Below, one piece after another: positions 55,428 to 64,000 of a stretch of DNA of 64,000 bases. How positions within the stretch are numbered: the stretch's first letter is position 1; each line of letters opens with the position of its first letter. The notes under the pieces are model-generated. The model was not told the DNA's origin. It saw nothing but the letters and a program-made list of their open reading frames with translations, and ran no database searches. Location of the stretch: contig NZ_BCXJ01000008.1 of NCBI RefSeq assembly GCF_001598215.1, forward strand, positions 1 through 64,000, read 5' to 3'. Origin of the DNA: Shouchella clausii (GTDB lineage: Bacteria > Bacillota > Bacilli > Bacillales > Bacillaceae_D). Position numbers and translations under genes: made by a program.

Positions 55428-56432
55428 TTAAGGAGAAATAACGCCAACTCCGGCGTTCGCCCGCACCACATCCTTGACTTGGTTTACAGGCGTTGCTTGA
55501 TAGCTGTATGGCGGATTATAAGTCGTTGTCGAGACAGTTGGCTGCTCGCCAGTCGATTGAACATAGCGGTTATTGACCAAATGCCAATACCCGATTTCCT
55601 TGCTGTCTCGGCTCACAATTGGATTGTTTGCCCTTTCAAAATAGTTCTCCTCGATTCGTACTTGAGCGCCCATCCGAGAATTGATCCCTGTCGCTTTAAT
55701 ATCTGCGTAGTAATTGCTGAAAATATGGGCTTCGCCAAAACGAACAGAAGGCACACGGGAATTCAAGTTTTCAAAGTAATTATTGTGGAATGTGATTTTT
55801 CGTCCGTATGAATCGCTGTCAGACGAACCCATCAGCATTGACTTCCAGCTGTCATGTACATAGTTCCATGAGAAAGTGATGTAATCAGCATCGCGTTTCA
55901 CATCAAACAATCCATCATAATAGTCCTTATGCACATCAAGGCTATTATATAATTCGTTATGGTCAACCCAAATGTTTTTGGACGGGCCTTCAATGCTAAT
56001 TGCATCTTTATCGCCTGTATTCACATGATGGATTTTTAAATTGCGGATAATCACGTTATTGGCCCGCCATACTTTAATGCCAATTCCATTAAGTTCCCCA
56101 TTTGTTCCCACCCCTAACAAAGACACATCATTGACATCTTTAATGTCAATCTTGCTTGCAGATGTGTTTGCAGGCGTGATCGTTCCGTCTATATAAATGG
56201 TTAAAGGTGTGTTTGCCTTTTTATTTTTTAGCGCGGCTATCAATTGATCACCAGTGGAAACAGTTACAACCTCTCCTCCAGCACCCCCTGTTGTCCCACC
56301 ATTAAGAGTGGCAAACCCTTGCATTGAAAAATTAACATTGGCTGCTTCAGCCCCTTCTTGCCCATACGCTGGTACGGAAAAAGCACCAAACGCCAGCAAA
56401 AACGCAACCATTAACGACCACAACTTTCTCAA
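55428..56432 (-). CDS. secreted pectate lyase, polysaccharide lyase family 1
   Basis: Extracellular beta-helix enzyme that cleaves polygalacturonate by elimination with calcium. The 334-residue protein has a signal peptide (basic RKLW, hydrophobic [18 protein letters not shown] near residue 24), then PL1 signatures: [57 protein letters not shown] and the catalytic-arginine segment [20 protein letters not shown] 56432 follows AGGGGATGAG. No neighbours of pectin breakdown are seen. Alkaliphilic Bacilli are known for such enzymes. Confidence 0.92.
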   Translation of the reverse strand: MRKLWSLMVAFLLAFGAFSVPAYGQEGAEAANVNFSMQGFATLNGGTTGGAGGEVVTVSTGDQLIAALKNKKANTPLTIYIDGTITPANTSASKIDIKDVNDVSLLGVGTNGELNGIGIKVWRANNVIIRNLKIHHVNTGDKDAISIEGPSKNIWVDHNELYNSLDVHKDYYDGLFDVKRDADYITFSWNYVHDSWKSMLMGSSDSDSYGRKITFHNNYFENLNSRVPSVRFGEAHIFSNYYADIKATGINSRMGAQVRIEENYFERANNPIVSRDSKEIGYWHLVNNRYVQSTGEQPTVSTTTYNPPYSYQATPVNQVKDVVRANAGVGVISP

Positions 56433-56465
56433 ATCTCATCCCCTGCTTTCTTTTATTTTTTCTAC

Positions 56466-56483
56466 TTAGCAACCGACTTCCAT
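56466..56483 (-). other. five-codon mini-ORF with strong ribosome site upstream of pectate lyase
   Basis: ATGGAAGTCGGTTGCTAA on the minus strand (codes MEVGC) follows AAAGGAGG at ideal spacing and ends 33 bp before the pectate lyase start. Its ribosome site is better than that of the lyase. It could be a leader peptide, or chance. Confidence 0.35.
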
Positions 56484-56541
56484 ACTTGCCTCCTTTCATT
56501 TGTAAATCATGCTCAGTTTATTACACAGCTTGCTATAACCA

Positions 56542-56556
56542 TGATAATCATTCTCT
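56542..56556. promoter_or_regulatory. Fur-like box between pectate lyase and winged-helix gene
   Basis: TGATAATCATTCTCT matches the 7-1-7 Fur pattern TGATAATNATTATCA at 13 of 15 positions. It lies about 110 bp upstream of the pectate lyase start. The rest of the 323-bp gap (56433-56755) is A/T-rich with the promoter of the plus-strand gene. Confidence 0.4.
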
Positions 56557-56664
56557 CAGAACCCACTCAAAGCAACTCGTCACTCGCTTTTTTTTCGTTA
56601 TTTTTTTACTCGGACAATGGAGTCCTTATCGGCTGTTATAAAGATTTTTGTACTGGCAATACAG

Positions 56665-56701
56665 TTGCAATTTTGTTTCTCAATAGGTAGAATAGATCTA
56701 C
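56665..56701 (+). promoter_or_regulatory. promoter and possible operator of winged-helix gene
   Basis: -35 TTGCAA (56665-56670), a 17-bp spacer and -10 TAGAAT (56688-56693). The -10 lies in an inverted repeat GTAGA-ATAGA-TCTAC (56687-56701) that could be an autoregulatory site. Confidence 0.55.
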
Positions 56702-56755
56702 TGTCAATTTAAAAAAATAAATCGACTTGCATATTCACTAAAATGAGGGATCGTC

Positions 56756-57223
56756 ATGCAAAAATATGAAATTATGGACATTACGTTAAAACAACAAAAA
56801 ATCATATCCGATCCTTTGCGTGGGCAAATCATCAGTTTGCTCGCAGAAAAACCGATGACTTCAAAACAAACAGCCGTTCAGCTAGGGAAGAACCCTGGAA
56901 CAATTTATTACCATATTAAGCAATTGTATGACCATGGCATTCTGGAACTTGACCATGTGGAAACAGTAAAAGGAATTGTTGAAAAGTATTATAAGGCGAA
57001 AACCGTTTTGTTCAGGGGACCTGGGGGACAGGGGGAAGAGCATCGTGCGAAAAGCAGGGCGCCTTTATACTTGTCCGATACGTTAATTGAAGAAATGCGT
57101 GAAGAGATGCACCAGCTTTTTATAAAATACGGCGAAAAGGCACGGGCCGATAAAACTGCGCAAATCCCATGTGTCGTTGAATTTTCCATCACCGAAATAC
57201 AGGAAGAAGGCAAAAGTGAGTGA
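56756..57223 (+). CDS. ArsR-like winged-helix transcriptional regulator
   Basis: 155-residue protein with a helix-turn-helix in residues 10-75: SDPLRGQIISLLAEKPMTSKQTAVQLGKNPGTIYYHIKQLYDHGILEL, the HTH_20/ArsR-type pattern with a recognition helix PGTIYYHIKQL. The C-terminal half (80-155) is charged with no recognised domain and ends VVEFSITEIQEEGKSE, perhaps a dimerisation or ligand part. It is divergent from the pectate lyase gene and convergent with metG. The target is unknown; neighbouring pel is the nearest candidate. Confidence 0.78.
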   Translation: MQKYEIMDITLKQQKIISDPLRGQIISLLAEKPMTSKQTAVQLGKNPGTIYYHIKQLYDHGILELDHVETVKGIVEKYYKAKTVLFRGPGGQGEEHRAKSRAPLYLSDTLIEEMREEMHQLFIKYGEKARADKTAQIPCVVEFSITEIQEEGKSE

Positions 57224-57243
57224 GAGTGTGTAAACAAACAATA

Positions 57244-57278
57244 GAACCAGTCGGCCGGCAACTCCGGTCAACTGGTTC
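57244..57278. terminator. terminator between winged-helix gene and metG
   Basis: GAACCAGT/ACTGGTTC arms with an inner CCGG/CCGG pair, between convergent genes ending at 57223 and 57300. The T tails are short on both strands. Confidence 0.65.
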
Positions 57279-57299
57279 TTTGTATGATTAGGCAAAATG

Positions 57300-59548
<2,249 letters not shown>

Positions 59549-59555
59549 TATCCAA

Positions 59556-59585
59556 AATATAGCCAATCATACATCACTTTGTCAA
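59556..59585 (-). promoter_or_regulatory. metG promoter
   Basis: Minus strand -35 TTGACA (59580-59585), an 18-bp spacer and -10 TATATT (59556-59561). The -35 overlaps the last codons of the herA-like gene, so the two units abut. Confidence 0.75.
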
Positions 59586-61414
59586 GCCTGGTCATACAAC
59601 GTCGCAAATGGTGTTTTCTCTTTTTTAAGCTTTCCTTCCCTGCATAAGCGTTCAAGTTCGCTTTTCCACTCAGAGACATCCCATGCTTTGGACGCTTGTT
59701 TGTTTAATGCATCCAGCTTTTGCATCACATGCATTTCCGCCATCGGCAAAAAGTCCGCTAATGCAGCGATGATTTCTTCATCGTCTGCTGCATTCATTTG
59801 CTCAAGCTCATCAAATGGATTCATCGTATGGGGACTCGTTGAATGGGCTAGCCGAATCCGAACCGCCATTGTCCGCCCGATAATCGCCGATGAAACAAAC
59901 ACATCACCTGAACGCAAATAGGGCAGGCGCTTGCCTTCTTCCGCCGTTAAGTCGGTTTCTTCCTTAATCGTTTGGATGTCCGTTCCCCGAACTGTACGAA
60001 AGACAAATTTTGAATTAAGCTGTGCCGTAATCGTTTCATCGAGCAACGTCGGTCGTTGCGTTGCGAAGATTAAAAACGTCCCATACTTCCGTCCTTCCTG
60101 AGCAATTTCCTTTAACACCGACTTGGCTGGCGCATCAAAGCCTTTCGGCGCAAAGTTGTGCGCTTCATCGGTCACAATCACAAACGGCGGGAAAAATTGG
60201 GCTTGTTGTTGCTGGAGTTTCGCATCTTTATAAGAGCGCCTTTTTGAATAAAGCGTACCAATGACATAGCTGGAGAACACTTGCAGCAACCAAACAGCCC
60301 CTTGGACGACAACAAGCTTGCCGCTATGGATGCCGTGCTCAATGGCACGGATATTTTGTTGGAAAAGCCCTGCTTGGTTGAGCCGGTGCAAGCGCCATTG
60401 GATCCCTTTTACAGAGGACGGCGGCAAACTGCCAAACTGGTCTAACAGCTTTTTAAAGGTGCCGTATCTGGCGATTTCATCCCGTGACATGCCGCCATCA
60501 TGGAGCATACCGTCTATTTTTTGTTTGCCCAGATCAAGTGCTTCTATTAAATTGGCAACACGGTCGGAAAACGATTGATAACTGTCTTTCTTTTTATGGA
60601 GTGTTTGCACGACATTGACCATCGACTCCGTCAACGATCCAGCAGCGCCGAGGAGCCTTTCGATGTCCCTTGTCGACAAGGCGGAGAAATCGACACCGAC
60701 ATCGCGGCCGATTTGTACGACTTCATAGCGGGAGTCGTAGTCAACCTGACCTTTATGCGCTTCCGTTTTGCCTGAAAAATTCATTTCAAAATGGGGATCA
60801 AACACAAGCGCTGGAATTTTTAGCTTCATTAATTCCTCAAGCATCACCCGCAAACCGAATGATTTCCCTGACCCCGAGCCACCAAATACGCCAATATGGG
60901 GATATTGCTGCATTGCGCGAATGTCAAAAATAAACGGGACACCCTGTTGCGGCGTTGTCTTTCCTTGTTCGTGCAAAAGCATGAGCCCTTGTAAATGTTC
61001 AGGAATCGTTTCAGCGATAAAGTCAGTCGACTTTACTTCTCCGAGTACCATCCCTTTCTCTGGTCCAGTCGTCAACAGCAAATGCTCGATTTCACTGAAC
61101 TCAGGATGGCGCACTGCCGCACCTGTTTGGATTGGCTTTTGTGCCTCTTCAAATAAGCGCACTTTAGCTAGATGGATATCGTCTTGGCCAATATCGTATC
61201 CAATCGCTTCGAGTGTTTCCAGTACATCGCGATCGACTAACCCTTTGTCCATTCCCATTGGAATATAGCGATTGTAAGAAAATGTTTCGACGACTTCCCC
61301 CTTTGGCTTAAACAGTTCGTCGTCTTCAATGACAAGCATTTCATTCATGCGGAACTTATGGGTTTTTGAAGCAACATGGACTTCATGCTGCGTCGTGACA
61401 CCAACCACTTGCAT
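59582..61414 (-). CDS. HerA-type DNA-translocating ATPase
   Basis: Hexameric FtsK/HerA-superfamily motor that pumps DNA; partner of NurA. The 610-residue protein has an N-terminal HAS-barrel (about 1-60), Walker A GGSGSGKS (178-185), Walker B VIVTDEAH (412-419), the LIFATQRPTLLDETITAQLNSKFVFRT segment with sensor and arginine residues, and an acidic C-terminal part. It starts 15 bp after the NurA gene. In B. subtilis metS and abrB are adjacent, so this pair is extra. Ends inside the metG promoter. Confidence 0.88.
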   Translation of the reverse strand: MQVVGVTTQHEVHVASKTHKFRMNEMLVIEDDELFKPKGEVVETFSYNRYIPMGMDKGLVDRDVLETLEAIGYDIGQDDIHLAKVRLFEEAQKPIQTGAAVRHPEFSEIEHLLLTTGPEKGMVLGEVKSTDFIAETIPEHLQGLMLLHEQGKTTPQQGVPFIFDIRAMQQYPHIGVFGGSGSGKSFGLRVMLEELMKLKIPALVFDPHFEMNFSGKTEAHKGQVDYDSRYEVVQIGRDVGVDFSALSTRDIERLLGAAGSLTESMVNVVQTLHKKKDSYQSFSDRVANLIEALDLGKQKIDGMLHDGGMSRDEIARYGTFKKLLDQFGSLPPSSVKGIQWRLHRLNQAGLFQQNIRAIEHGIHSGKLVVVQGAVWLLQVFSSYVIGTLYSKRRSYKDAKLQQQQAQFFPPFVIVTDEAHNFAPKGFDAPAKSVLKEIAQEGRKYGTFLIFATQRPTLLDETITAQLNSKFVFRTVRGTDIQTIKEETDLTAEEGKRLPYLRSGDVFVSSAIIGRTMAVRIRLAHSTSPHTMNPFDELEQMNAADDEEIIAALADFLPMAEMHVMQKLDALNKQASKAWDVSEWKSELERLCREGKLKKEKTPFATLYDQA

Positions 61415-61429
61415 CGTTGTTTCCTCCTT

Positions 61430-62374
61430 TTAATAAGGCCGGCTTTGCCGCATTTTTGTAAAAAACTGCTTACGAACATCGGGATCTAAATATTGTTCAA
61501 CCAACCCTTCGACAAGCTGGTCCGTTATCCGGATTTCTTTGTCAATGTAATCAAGCCAAAGAGGAATGCCCCGGCCTTCTTTTGGTGTGAGCGTACAAAG
61601 CAAATCGCCGACAAGCGCCATATGTGTCGCTTGTTCTTCAAGCATATCAAATCCGGTAATCGCAGGCGTCGCCCCAAGCCTCATCCAAACAGATGTTAAG
61701 CCTGCTTTATGTTGGATATCTTCAAGGTAAACCATTTCATTTTCGTTTAACACACCAAACAGCAAGTCTCTATCATAAGAATACGGGTTCTTCGCAAATG
61801 GGGCAAAAGCTGGCAATTGGACTAAATTTTCCGTTGTGATTTCTTCTGATACGCCAACAAGCAACGTATCGTTTTTTAACGCAAGCGCCCGCAACGCTTC
61901 CCATTCCTCTGGGGCATCGATCCGATAATGGTAGAGCGCCCCGTCCATGAGCATGACGCGGATATCTTCTGCTTCAAGCAAGCGGGTAGCCGCTTCAAGC
62001 TCCAACTTGGCAAGTAAGTACGAACGGCGGTTTCCTGAAGACTCATCTAGTTCCTCCAACAGTGGAACATACAAATCAGAAGCCCATTGTTCCTTTCCAT
62101 CTGTGGTTTTCGCCAACGCTTGAAAAAAATAGAGTACATGTGGTGGTTCGCCATTTGTTTGGTTGACCGAACCATCAGCGCCGCCAATTTTCCGCCCTTC
62201 TAAAAGATCAATGAGTTGGCCTGCCGAAATTGTCTCCATTTGTCGAATAAGCGTTGCCGACTTTCTCAAATTTTGTCGAATCAAATCTTTTTGACTATGA
62301 CTATTTGAATACTGCTTTTTTAAAAGGATGTTAGATTGCTTTAATTTGGAAATTATTTCTTCGCTTAAATCCAT
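61430..62374 (-). CDS. NurA-domain nuclease
   Basis: Predicted 5'-3' exonuclease/endonuclease that works with HerA on DNA ends. The 314-residue protein shows NurA features: a coiled N-terminus (1-50), IGGADGSVNQ with acidic D67, VMLMDGALYHY with D144, LVGVSEEI, the YDRDLLF segment near 200 and a late PLWLDYID near 272-278. GAAAGGAGG is a very strong ribosome site before ATG 62374. Operon with the downstream herA-like gene; no other repair genes are nearby. Metal ligand assignments are inferred by comparison with archaeal NurA. Confidence 0.82.
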   Translation of the reverse strand: MDLSEEIISKLKQSNILLKKQYSNSHSQKDLIRQNLRKSATLIRQMETISAGQLIDLLEGRKIGGADGSVNQTNGEPPHVLYFFQALAKTTDGKEQWASDLYVPLLEELDESSGNRRSYLLAKLELEAATRLLEAEDIRVMLMDGALYHYRIDAPEEWEALRALALKNDTLLVGVSEEITTENLVQLPAFAPFAKNPYSYDRDLLFGVLNENEMVYLEDIQHKAGLTSVWMRLGATPAITGFDMLEEQATHMALVGDLLCTLTPKEGRGIPLWLDYIDKEIRITDQLVEGLVEQYLDPDVRKQFFTKMRQSRPY

Positions 62375-62500
62375 TTTTCCTTTCCTCCTTTCTGAGACAC
62401 TACCTCTGTTAAACCATTGCTATTACAGGATTATTCTTTCCAATGCTTCCTCGGGACGCACAAGTTTTCACAAAATATGCGATTTTTTATATAAATTTGT

Positions 62501-62529
62501 TTGACTTGTTTTGGAAATATTGTTATTCT
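62501..62529 (+). promoter_or_regulatory. abrB promoter
   Basis: -35 TTGACT (62501-62506), a 17-bp spacer and -10 TATTCT (62524-62529). About 100 bp upstream of the abrB start, so a long leader is expected. Confidence 0.7.
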
Positions 62530-62547
62530 TAGATTACTATAGAATTA

Positions 62548-62554
62548 TGTCGAA
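62548..62554 (+). promoter_or_regulatory. Spo0A box at abrB
   Basis: TGTCGAA is a perfect Spo0A box just downstream of the -10 element. A TGACACA follows at 62558-62564 as a possible second box. In B. subtilis Spo0A-P represses abrB from boxes in the same place. Confidence 0.7.
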
Positions 62555-62628
62555 TTATGACACATACAGAGTCCGTTTATTTTTCGTAAATAAGCGCACA
62601 CCACCATATTTGAGGAGGAAATCTAAGA

Positions 62629-62913
62629 ATGAAATCTACAGGAATTGTACGCAAAGTGGATGAACTAGGTCGTGTTGTCATTCCCATCGAACTGAGACGT
62701 ACATTGGAAATCGCCGAAAAAGACGCGTTGGAAATTTATGTCGACAATGACCGCATCATTCTCAAGAAGTATAAAGCTAACATGACTTGCCAAGTAACTG
62801 GCGAAGTGTCTGATGACAACCTATCACTCGCAAACGGCAAGATCATTCTTAGTCCTCAAGGTGCCGAAGCAATTATTGGCCAACTGCAAGAATATGTCGC
62901 AAAAAAATCATAA
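62629..62913 (+). CDS. abrB: transition-state regulator AbrB
   Basis: Global repressor of stationary-phase, biofilm and sporulation genes during growth. The 94-residue protein has the N-terminal AbrB DNA-binding domain KSTGIVRKVDELGRVVIPIELRRTLEI and the C-terminal dimer part with KYKANMTCQVTGEVSDDN, including the single cysteine. GAGGAGG precedes ATG 62629. It lies on the strand opposite to its neighbours, exactly as in B. subtilis. Confidence 0.97.
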   Translation: MKSTGIVRKVDELGRVVIPIELRRTLEIAEKDALEIYVDNDRIILKKYKANMTCQVTGEVSDDNLSLANGKIILSPQGAEAIIGQLQEYVAKKS

Positions 62914-62926
62914 GCATGATGCTTTT

Positions 62927-62955
62927 AAAACCTGCCCCTTATGTGCAGGTTTTTT
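62927..62955. terminator. bidirectional terminator between abrB and rsmI
   Basis: AAAACCTGC/GCAGGTTTT hairpin with a 9-nt loop. It has six T after it on the plus strand for abrB and four on the minus strand for rsmI. Confidence 0.88.
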
Positions 62956-62960
62956 GTTTT

Positions 62961-63827
62961 TTAGTGTTGATGGTACGCTTGATAAATTTGCCGTTTCGGA
63001 ACGTCACGATCAACAGCTACTTGCTTAATCGCGTCTTTTTGGCTTAGACCAATGGCGATATAATGATCAACATGTGCTGTTTCACTTAACAGTGCCCACC
63101 ACTGTTCTTGATCTTCATTTGCTTGTTGGCTTGCCCCTTCTACAACTAAACAAAACTCCCCCTTGATTGTCCCTGTTTCTGTCCAAGCGACCGCTTCACT
63201 TAGAAGACCACGCTGATACTCTTCAAATTTCTTAGTCAGTTCCCGGCCAATGGCGATTTCCCTGTCGCCAAACGCTTCATACATCGCTGCTAACGTCTGG
63301 CTAAGGCGGTGTGGCGCTTCGTAAAACAACATGGTTTCGTTTGCAGTGGCCAAACGGGCTAACACTTCTCTCCGCTCTTTTTTCCCTCGCGGCAAGAAAC
63401 CGTGGAAAGCAAATTGCTTAGCAGGCAAGCCTGAAGCGACCAAAGCAGTCAATGCTGCATTTGCCCCAGGCAAGGCAACCACTGGAATGCCTGCATCAAT
63501 GCAAAGCTTGGCAAGCGCTTCACCAGGATCGGAAATTCCAGGCATGCCTGCATCACTGACAAGAGCAATTGTTTTTCCCTTTTCCATTTCCGCTAAAAGT
63601 TCAGCACCGGCCTGCTTTTGATTATGCTCATGATAGCTGACTAGCGGCGTATGAATTTCAAAGTGAGCCGTAAGCTTACGAGTTTGCCTTGTATCTTCAG
63701 CAGCAATTAAATCGGCTTCTTTCAACATTCGAATGCCGCGGAATGTCATGTCCTCCAAGTTACCAATTGGCGTCGGCACCAAATAAAGGCACCCAGCAGT
63801 GTGCTGGAAACTTTTTTGCTCTTTCAT
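62961..63827 (-). CDS. rsmI: 16S rRNA (cytidine1402-2'-O)-methyltransferase
   Basis: SAM-dependent 2'-O-methylation of C1402 in the decoding centre. The 288-residue protein has LYLVPTPIGNLEDMTFRGIRML, AAEDTRQTRKL, SYHEHN, the SAM-loop region ALVSDAGMPGISDPG and LPGANAALTALVASGL, and FYEAPHRLSQTL. It overlaps the stop of yazA by four bases (ATGA). Formerly yabC/yraL-like; conserved next to abrB. Confidence 0.96.
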   Translation of the reverse strand: MKEQKSFQHTAGCLYLVPTPIGNLEDMTFRGIRMLKEADLIAAEDTRQTRKLTAHFEIHTPLVSYHEHNQKQAGAELLAEMEKGKTIALVSDAGMPGISDPGEALAKLCIDAGIPVVALPGANAALTALVASGLPAKQFAFHGFLPRGKKERREVLARLATANETMLFYEAPHRLSQTLAAMYEAFGDREIAIGRELTKKFEEYQRGLLSEAVAWTETGTIKGEFCLVVEGASQQANEDQEQWWALLSETAHVDHYIAIGLSQKDAIKQVAVDRDVPKRQIYQAYHQH

Positions 63828-64000
63828 CGTCCTTCCTCTTTTCTTCGCTTGGCTATGTAAAGCTGTTTTTCCTTTTTGGACAGTTGTTTAAAGGCATATT
63901 CGTAGCGCATCGCCTCTTCTTTTGTGGGAAATTCTTCAAAGAACACGAGCGTAAACGGTCCTCTTCCCCGGGTATACTTTGCCCCTTTGCCTGCTTCATG
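63824..64000 (-). CDS. yazA: GIY-YIG domain protein YazA (partial, N-terminus beyond window)
   Basis: UPF0213-family small GIY-YIG nuclease-fold protein. The minus strand from 64000 reads HEAGKGAKYTRGRGPFTLVF, FEEFPTKEEAMRYEYAFKQL and a basic tail ending RRKEEGR, with the stop TGA at 63824-63826. The KGAKYTRGRGP and E-x-A-x-x-x-E-x-x-x-K segments are typical of the family's second half. The GIY and YIG motifs lie outside the window. It is coupled to rsmI, as in B. subtilis. Confidence 0.88.
   Translation of the reverse strand, partial: HEAGKGAKYTRGRGPFTLVFFEEFPTKEEAMRYEYAFKQLSKKEKQLYIAKRRKEEGR

Overview
The window looks like the origin-proximal part of an alkaliphilic Bacillaceae chromosome, most like Shouchella (Bacillus) clausii. 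The gene order follows the Bacillus subtilis 50-90 kb region closely, in reverse: yazA-rsmI-abrB-metG-tatD-yabE-rnmV-ksgA-yabG-veg-sspF-ispE-purR-ridA-spoVG-glmU-prs-ctc-pth-fin-mfd-spoVT-yabM-yabN-rqcP-yabP-yabQ-divIC-yabR-tRNA-Met-spoIIE-yabS-yabT-tilS-hprT-ftsH-coaX-hslO-cysK-pabBAC-folPBK-dusB-lysS-rrn. Almost all of these genes lie on the minus strand. The species name is inferred from synteny and protein similarity recalled from memory; no search was run.

Region by region. 1-312: tandem promoters and leader of an rRNA operon that leaves the window. 313-8.7 kb: lysS, dusB, an overlapping folate/PABA operon (pabB-pabA-pabC-folP-folB-folK) and cysK. 8.8-16.3 kb: redox chaperone, pantothenate kinase, FtsH, HprT, TilS, a Ser/Thr kinase and a permuted VWA protein. 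16.3-22.9 kb: spoIIE, a citrate transporter with a CcpA site, tRNA-Met, yabR, divIC, yabQ and yabP. 22.9-27.2 kb: an accessory block (VTT membrane protein, Fur-controlled ferredoxin-NADP reductase, acetyltransferase, 2-hydroxyacid dehydrogenase, HAD phosphatase) that splits the usual rqcP-yabP operon. 27.2-30.6 kb: rqcP, yabN and a frameshifted yabM. 30.6-33.4 kb: a second accessory block, a MurG paralogue between two Yip1-type membrane proteins. 33.4-50.7 kb: the conserved spoVT-to-tatD run. 50.8-57.3 kb: a third accessory block (WG-repeat protein, KdpD-like stress protein, antibiotic-type ABC-F ATPase with a leader peptide and attenuator, secreted pectate lyase, winged-helix regulator). 57.3-64 kb: T-box-controlled metG, a NurA-HerA DNA-processing pair, abrB, rsmI and a partial yazA.

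Main functional themes are translation (lysS, metG, tRNA-Met, dusB, tilS, ksgA, rnmV, rsmI, pth, rqcP, L25), sporulation (spoIIE, spoVT, fin, yabP, yabQ, yabG, sspF, spoVG, abrB), cell envelope precursors (glmU, MurG paralogue, yabM, yabE) and folate or nucleotide supply (pab/fol, prs, hprT, purR). Regulatory signals are visible for many units: sigma-A promoters, a sigma-H promoter at spoVG, sigma-G-type -10 elements at fin and sspF, Spo0A boxes at abrB and spoIIE, a Fur box, a cre site, a PurBox, a T-box and a translation-coupled attenuator.

The strongest candidates for a second look are the leader-peptide/attenuator upstream of the ABC-F gene, a family of about 100-130 bp repeats with inverted ends just downstream of stop codons, the NurA-HerA pair inserted between metG and abrB, and the frameshift at an eight-base homopolymer in yabM.
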